Assembly: GCA_012517955.1 (NCBI GenBank)
Contig: JAAYTW010000209.1
Coordinates: forward strand, 1-32,151
Origin: Candidatus Zixiibacteriota bacterium
GTDB taxonomy: Bacteria; Zixibacteria; MSB-5A5; UBA10806; 4484-95
DNA: 32,151 bases
Direction of reading: 5' to 3'
The translations under genes and the position numbers were made by a program. Of this stretch, positions 27,248 through 32,151 are shown piece by piece (position 1 is the first letter of the stretch; each line of letters begins with the position of its first letter). Under the pieces are notes generated by a model. It saw only the letters and a list, made by a program, of their open reading frames with translations. It had not been told where the DNA came from and did no database searches.

Positions 27248-28169
27248 GCCGGCCGATTTAAACAAGGTTAAGCGATATTCGCTTGGCAGGCGTTCCACCA
27301 AGTCGGATATAAGAAAGTTCGCGGGCGCAATCGGGACGATTAGACCATTTTTCGACGCCTTGCCCGAATTTTTAAAAGCGGCGGATTTAAAAAATCTGGC
27401 CATAGCCATAATAAAGGCCAGGCGAGATAAAAGGGGATTAATATGGATGATGGGCGCGCATCCGCTAAAAGTGGGATTATCACCGGTAATAATCGATTTA
27501 TTGAAAAATGGGTATATAACGCATATCGCGGTCAATGGTGCGTTTGTTATTCATGATTTGGAGATAGCCTTCTGGGGCAGGACTTCCGAAGAAGTCTCTG
27601 ATACGATACGAGACGGCAGTTTTGGTATGGTTGAAGAGACACCGCGATACCTGGCGGAGGCCGTTTTGAAAGCTACCGAAAATGCCGGTTTGGGAGAGGC
27701 AGTGGGGGCTTATATAGAGGGAAAATCGCCAGATTTTCGAAAGTATTCGGTTGTATATGAAGCCTATCGACGACATATCCCGCTGACCGTTCACGTCGGA
27801 ATTGGAACGGATACTATCGCCCAACATCCTGAATATGACGCGGCCGCATGGGGTCGAAAAAGCCATCTTGATTTTCGAATTCTGGCGAATGCGGTAAAAT
27901 CCTTGAATAGCGGCGGGGTTGTGCTTAATATCGGTTCGGCCGTAACATTGCCGGAAGTGTTTTTGAAAGCGTTGACCGTCGGAAGGAATTTAAGCGGCAG
28001 GATAGAGAATTTTACTGCGGCCAATTTCGACATGATTCAACATTATCGGCCCAATGAAAATGTAGTGCGTCGGCCAATCTTGAACGGTGGCAAAGGATAT
28101 AGTATCACAGGACATCATGAAATTATGTTGCCGCTCTTGGCGGCAGCCATCAAGTCATATGAAAGGTAA
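27222..28169 (+). CDS. deoxyhypusine-synthase-like (DHS-like) family protein
   Basis: 315 aa with a Rossmann-like pattern and DHS-reminiscent segments (GLIWMMGAHPLKVGLSPVIIDLLKNGYITHIAVNGAFVIHDLEIAFWG; IPLTVHVGIGTDTIAQHP; FTAANFDMIQHYRPN; GHHEIMLPLLAAAI). Family call made by eye. Confidence 0.5.
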   Translation: MAKSTKKNKPADLNKVKRYSLGRRSTKSDIRKFAGAIGTIRPFFDALPEFLKAADLKNLAIAIIKARRDKRGLIWMMGAHPLKVGLSPVIIDLLKNGYITHIAVNGAFVIHDLEIAFWGRTSEEVSDTIRDGSFGMVEETPRYLAEAVLKATENAGLGEAVGAYIEGKSPDFRKYSVVYEAYRRHIPLTVHVGIGTDTIAQHPEYDAAAWGRKSHLDFRILANAVKSLNSGGVVLNIGSAVTLPEVFLKALTVGRNLSGRIENFTAANFDMIQHYRPNENVVRRPILNGGKGYSITGHHEIMLPLLAAAIKSYER

Positions 28170-28178
28170 GATACAGGC

Positions 28179-29708
28179 ATGGACAAAATAGTTGAATGCG
28201 TACCGAATTTTTCCGAAGGACGTCGTCCGGAGGTTATTGCCGAAATAGTCAAAGAAATTGAAGCGGTTGAAGGGACAGTGATGCTCGATCAGGAGATGGA
28301 TAAAGACCACAATCGAGCGGTCGTCACATTTGTGGGGGAACCGGAAGTTGTACTAGAAGCGGCTTTCAGGGCGATAAAGAAAGCTTCCGAATTGATTGAC
28401 ATGGAAAAGCATACAGGGGAACATCCTCGAATGGGCGCTACCGACGTCGTGCCTTTTATTCCGGTATCCGGCGTAACCATGGCGGCCTGTGTCGAGCTCG
28501 CCAAGAGGCTTGGCGAAAGAGTCGGCACAGAGCTTGAGATTCCGGTTTATTTATATGAAGAAGCGGCCAGTCGTCCCGATAGGCAAAACTTGGCCGATGT
28601 TCGTAAGGGAGAATATGAAGGAATAAAAGAGGATATTCTAGTCAACCCCGACCGCAAACCGGATTACGGCCCATCAAGGACACATCCCACGGCGGGAGCG
28701 ATTGCTATCGGGGCGCGGCAGTTTTTGGTGGCGTTTAATGTTTATTTGGGCACAACCAATCTTGATATCGCCAAGAATATTGCCAACGCCATTCGCTTTC
28801 AGACAGGCGGATTCCGATTTGTGAAAGCCATGGGTTTCGAGATTAAGGAACGTCGGCAGGTTCAGGTGTCGATGAATCTGGTGAATTATAAAGGGACTCC
28901 CATTTTTAGGGTTTATGAGGCTATCAAAGCGGAAGCAAGACGATATGGCGTTCCTCTTGTGGGTTCGGAAGTAGTCGGATTAACGCCCCTTGAAGCGATA
29001 GTCCAGGTGGCCGATTATTATCTGGGGCTGGAGAATTTTTCGATGGACCAAATTCTTGAGTCGAAACTGAAATCCCCCAAATTGGCAGCCAAGGGTTCGA
29101 TGAAGAATTTTCTTGAGCAGGTTCAATCCAAAGAGCCGACTCCAGGCGGGGGTTCGGTATCGGCGTTGGCGGGGGCTCTGGCGGCGGCATTAGGAGAGAT
29201 GGTCTGTCGTCTCACTATCAGCCGGAAAGCTTATGAAGAGGTCAAGGAAGAATTCCGCGAAATACGAAGAAAACTTGACGCATTGAGAATCGAGTTAACT
29301 TATCTGATAGAAAAGGACGCGCGTAGTTTCGACGCGGTGATTCTGGCGATGAAAAAGCCAAAATACACGGACCAGGAAATAGAAGTCCGCGATAAAGCAA
29401 TTGAAGAGGCGACCAAAGTCGCGGCAAGCGTTCCTTTGGAAGTGATGGAGAAAACCGTACAAATTATGCAATATCTGCCCATGATAGCCGAAAAAGGAAA
29501 CATCAATTCGGTATCGGATGCCGGCGTCGCCAACTTAATGGCCAAATCCGCGGTTGAGGGAGCGTCGATGAACGTGAGAATCAATTTGGGCGGCCTCAAA
29601 GACAAAACCTTTGCGGACAATATAAAGACAAAAATGACGGCCATGCTTAAAGAAAGCGAAAAGCTATTCGAAAAGACCAAATCTATAGTTGAGAGCAAAC
29701 TTGGATGA
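28179..29708 (+). CDS. ftcD: fused glutamate formimidoyltransferase / formiminotetrahydrofolate cyclodeaminase
   Basis: MDKIVECVPNFSEGRRPEVIAEIVKEIE...DHNRAVVTFVGEP...GEHPRMGATDVVPFIPV (formiminotransferase) joined to FLEQVQSKEPTPGGGSVSALAGALAAALGEMVCRLT (cyclodeaminase). Confidence 0.93.
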   Translation: MDKIVECVPNFSEGRRPEVIAEIVKEIEAVEGTVMLDQEMDKDHNRAVVTFVGEPEVVLEAAFRAIKKASELIDMEKHTGEHPRMGATDVVPFIPVSGVTMAACVELAKRLGERVGTELEIPVYLYEEAASRPDRQNLADVRKGEYEGIKEDILVNPDRKPDYGPSRTHPTAGAIAIGARQFLVAFNVYLGTTNLDIAKNIANAIRFQTGGFRFVKAMGFEIKERRQVQVSMNLVNYKGTPIFRVYEAIKAEARRYGVPLVGSEVVGLTPLEAIVQVADYYLGLENFSMDQILESKLKSPKLAAKGSMKNFLEQVQSKEPTPGGGSVSALAGALAAALGEMVCRLTISRKAYEEVKEEFREIRRKLDALRIELTYLIEKDARSFDAVILAMKKPKYTDQEIEVRDKAIEEATKVAASVPLEVMEKTVQIMQYLPMIAEKGNINSVSDAGVANLMAKSAVEGASMNVRINLGGLKDKTFADNIKTKMTAMLKESEKLFEKTKSIVESKLG

Positions 29709-30532
29709 CGAAACAATATATCGATCTGCACGTTCACACGAATGCTTCCGATGGGATTTTATCGCCGGCCGAGGTTGTCCAGGCGGCCCGCGAAAAAAAA
29801 CTTAAAGCGATTGCGATAACAGACCACGATACAACCGATGGTTTTGTCGAAGCGCTCGGCCATGTGGGCGACAGCGACCTGGAACTTATTCCGGGGGTTG
29901 AGTTGTCGTGCACGTTTTCGGGCAATGACGTTCATGTTCTCGGTTATCTTATTGATTATAAAAACCCCGAATTTATCAAGACAATCAAAAAATTCCGTGA
30001 GGAAAGGCTAAATCGGGGCAAAGCGATGGTGGCCAAACTGAACGATTTGGGTATTAATTTGAGCATCGACACTGTAACCGAAATCGCTGGAAACGCCGCG
30101 ATGGGGCGTCCTCATATAGCGGATGCGTTGGTCAGAGAGGAATTTGTTCAAACTTATGATGAGGCATTTGCCCGCTATCTGGGATATCATGCGCCGGCAT
30201 ATATTCCTAAAAAGCATCTTGAAGTCGAGCACGCGATAAATATCCTTCATTTAATCGGCGGGTTAGCGGTGCTGGCCCATCCCGGAACATTGGATCACGA
30301 TGAATACATACCATTGTTCGTGGATATGGGATTGGATGGTTTGGAAGCTTATCATTCTCTTCACGACCGCAAGAGAATAGAGCACTACAAAAACATGTGC
30401 AAAAAATATAACTTAGTGTGTACCGGCGGCTCGGATTGTCACGGACCGCGCAAAGGCAAAATGCTGATGGGTTCGATGCGTGTTCCATATGAGTGCTTGG
30501 AGAATATGAAAAAGCGGGTGGAAAACAGATGA
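29705..30532 (+). CDS. PHP-domain phosphoesterase (RNase AM / nucleoside bisphosphate phosphatase-like)
   Basis: YIDLHVHTNASDGILSPAEVVQAAREKKLKAIAITDHDTTDG, GVELSC, GRPHIADALV, LAHPG, TGGSDCHGPRKG. ATGA overlap with the upstream gene. Confidence 0.92.
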   Translation: MTKQYIDLHVHTNASDGILSPAEVVQAAREKKLKAIAITDHDTTDGFVEALGHVGDSDLELIPGVELSCTFSGNDVHVLGYLIDYKNPEFIKTIKKFREERLNRGKAMVAKLNDLGINLSIDTVTEIAGNAAMGRPHIADALVREEFVQTYDEAFARYLGYHAPAYIPKKHLEVEHAINILHLIGGLAVLAHPGTLDHDEYIPLFVDMGLDGLEAYHSLHDRKRIEHYKNMCKKYNLVCTGGSDCHGPRKGKMLMGSMRVPYECLENMKKRVENR

Positions 30533-32151
30533 AAACAACAATCGTCAATATCATTTTAGTGGTCGCGACCTGCTTTTCGGTGACGCAAGCGTTGACCAAT
30601 AATGAAATCATTGCCGAATTTCAAGCGATGAGAAACGGTCAAGCGTCGGTAATTACGGTTGAGACCGAAGCTCACTCTAAGTGCGGCCTGGGGATAAGTA
30701 TCGCTTTGATGAATATCAAAGACCAGATAGGCGAAGAATTATATAAACAGCTTTTATTGCGGCCAACGCTACCGGCTGCTTTACCGACCGAACATTTCAT
30801 TATCCATTATGCCACTGCCGGTGTGGATACTCCTTATCAGGCAAGCGTCGATGTTAATCCGGCAAACGGAATACCGGATTATATCGACAGCGCGGCGATA
30901 ATATTTGAACATGTATGGACAACGGAAATCGATACGTTGATGTATCCGCCACCGCCGGCGGATGGAGCCAATGGGGGCGATTCGCGATATGATGTTTACA
31001 TACGTAACCTCGGCGCGGGCTACTATGGTATGACATATCCGGAGACACAGTTAAATAATCGCCAATGGACAAGTTATATCGAGGTTGACAATGATTATGT
31101 GGGATTTGAAGGGTATGAAGGGCGGCCGCTGGAAGCTTTAAAGGTAACCGCCGCGCATGAGTTTTTCCATTCTATCCATTTCGGGCTTGATTCATACGAG
31201 TACGATTATCGCGATAACCAACAATCTCAACCTCAACCATGGTGGTTGGAAGCCACGGCAGTATGGATGGAAGATGTTATTTATCCCGATATAAACGATT
31301 ATCTTATTTATTTGCCTTACTTCTTCAATTATCCCAGAATCGGTTTAGGCAATTTTGAAGGAGCATCCGGTAACCATCCGTATGCGTCGTGTGTTTGGCC
31401 GCGATATCTGGATAAGAAATTCGGCCGAGATGTAATTCGCCAAATTTGGTTGGATTGCGCCGCGATAGCAGGTTATAACTTGCTTCCATCGATAGATGAA
31501 GTCTTATCTCGACCCGATTCAAATTATAATTCGTCATTTGAACAGGCGTTTAGAGAATTTACTTGCTGGAATTACTTCACCGGAACCAGGGCGGATACTA
31601 TAAAGAAATACCCCGATTCGCATCTCTGGCCGCCTATTCGTAGGCGGATGGCGTTTACGCAGAGCCCGTTTCTTTATCCGATTTACGATACGATTCGAAC
31701 AACGGATGCGGCCGCCGGCGATACTCTTCCGCAGCCGCTGGGAGCCAACTATATTATCATTCGTCCCTGGCGCTGGCCAGGCGGATTACGATTTTACTTT
31801 GATGGCGATGACTTATCGGGATTTTCGTGGGCCGTAAGCGTAGTTGGTTGGAAACGGGGAAACGACAGCTTATTTTTCATGGCACCGTCGCCGGGGACAG
31901 GGGAAGGGACGCTGGCGGTCAGAGATTGGTACCGATATGATTCGCTGGTGTTTATTCCGGCGGTATTCGGGATGATACCGGGGTATGACCCTTACGGCTA
32001 CGCGTTCAGAGTGGAGTACGATCCGAGCCTGACTGGTAATGTCCCGATATTCGACTCCTTGCCTTATCTGGTATATGTCAACGCAGGGGATTGCGCCGAA
32101 GTTGATATTCATGCCACGGATGCCAACTGCGATTCGATTCGGATTTACGCC
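30529..32151 (+). CDS. secreted zinc metalloprotease-like protein (MXAN_6640-like), 3' end truncated by the window edge
   Basis: Hand translation from ATG 30529: MKTTIVNIILVVATCFSVTQALTNNEII...LPTEHFIIHYATAGVDTPYQ...DSAAIIFEHVW...AAHEFFHSIHFGLD...QPWWLEATAVWMEDVIYPD. HExxH with a downstream conserved Glu. Open to the window end; absent from the ORF track. Confidence 0.85.
   Translation, partial: MKTTIVNIILVVATCFSVTQALTNNEIIAEFQAMRNGQASVITVETEAHSKCGLGISIALMNIKDQIGEELYKQLLLRPTLPAALPTEHFIIHYATAGVDTPYQASVDVNPANGIPDYIDSAAIIFEHVWTTEIDTLMYPPPPADGANGGDSRYDVYIRNLGAGYYGMTYPETQLNNRQWTSYIEVDNDYVGFEGYEGRPLEALKVTAAHEFFHSIHFGLDSYEYDYRDNQQSQPQPWWLEATAVWMEDVIYPDINDYLIYLPYFFNYPRIGLGNFEGASGNHPYASCVWPRYLDKKFGRDVIRQIWLDCAAIAGYNLLPSIDEVLSRPDSNYNSSFEQAFREFTCWNYFTGTRADTIKKYPDSHLWPPIRRRMAFTQSPFLYPIYDTIRTTDAAAGDTLPQPLGANYIIIRPWRWPGGLRFYFDGDDLSGFSWAVSVVGWKRGNDSLFFMAPSPGTGEGTLAVRDWYRYDSLVFIPAVFGMIPGYDPYGYAFRVEYDPSLTGNVPIFDSLPYLVYVNAGDCAEVDIHATDANCDSIRIYA

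Noticed and set aside
1-32151. Possible CRISPR, toxin-antitoxin, defence island or prophage
   Set aside because: No direct-repeat array, integrase, transposase or defence-family ORF was found; gene content is housekeeping.

Overview
This is a chromosomal window of mostly housekeeping genes from an uncultured-type, Gram-negative-like bacterium. A T9SS-style PorV-like protein and a C-terminal sorting domain suggest an FCB-like lineage, possibly Zixibacteria; this placement is inference only. The left third is a minus-strand cluster: MBL-fold nuclease-like protein, adenosine-specific kinase, RluA/RluD pseudouridine synthase, lspA, DksA/TraR, a type-2-like ileS, purine nucleoside phosphorylase, DivIVA-like, YggS-like. 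The middle carries a solitary 870-aa coiled-coil gene with its own terminator, a PorV/PorQ-like outer-membrane protein, polyprenyl synthetase, UbiE/MenG-like methyltransferase, thermonuclease lipoprotein, NtrC-type response regulator, a T9SS-type secreted protein, tRNA-Ser(CGA), an M19 dipeptidase, tadA and a BshB1-like deacetylase. The right third is a tightly coupled plus-strand run: acyl-CoA synthetase, mannose-1-P guanylyltransferase, SPOR protein, Sua5, LMW phosphatase, DUF3108, DHS-like, FTCD, PHP and an HExxH metalloprotease that runs off the end. Two real genes are missing from the supplied ORF track because they touch the window edges: 1-669 (-) and 30529-32151 (+). The most interesting non-genic signal is a REP/MITE-like element at 19792-19938. 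It has two inverted arms whose flanks are identical (7 nt and 14 nt), while the hairpin inside each arm differs in sequence but keeps perfect self-complementarity. I saw no CRISPR array, rRNA, transposase or recognisable defence system.
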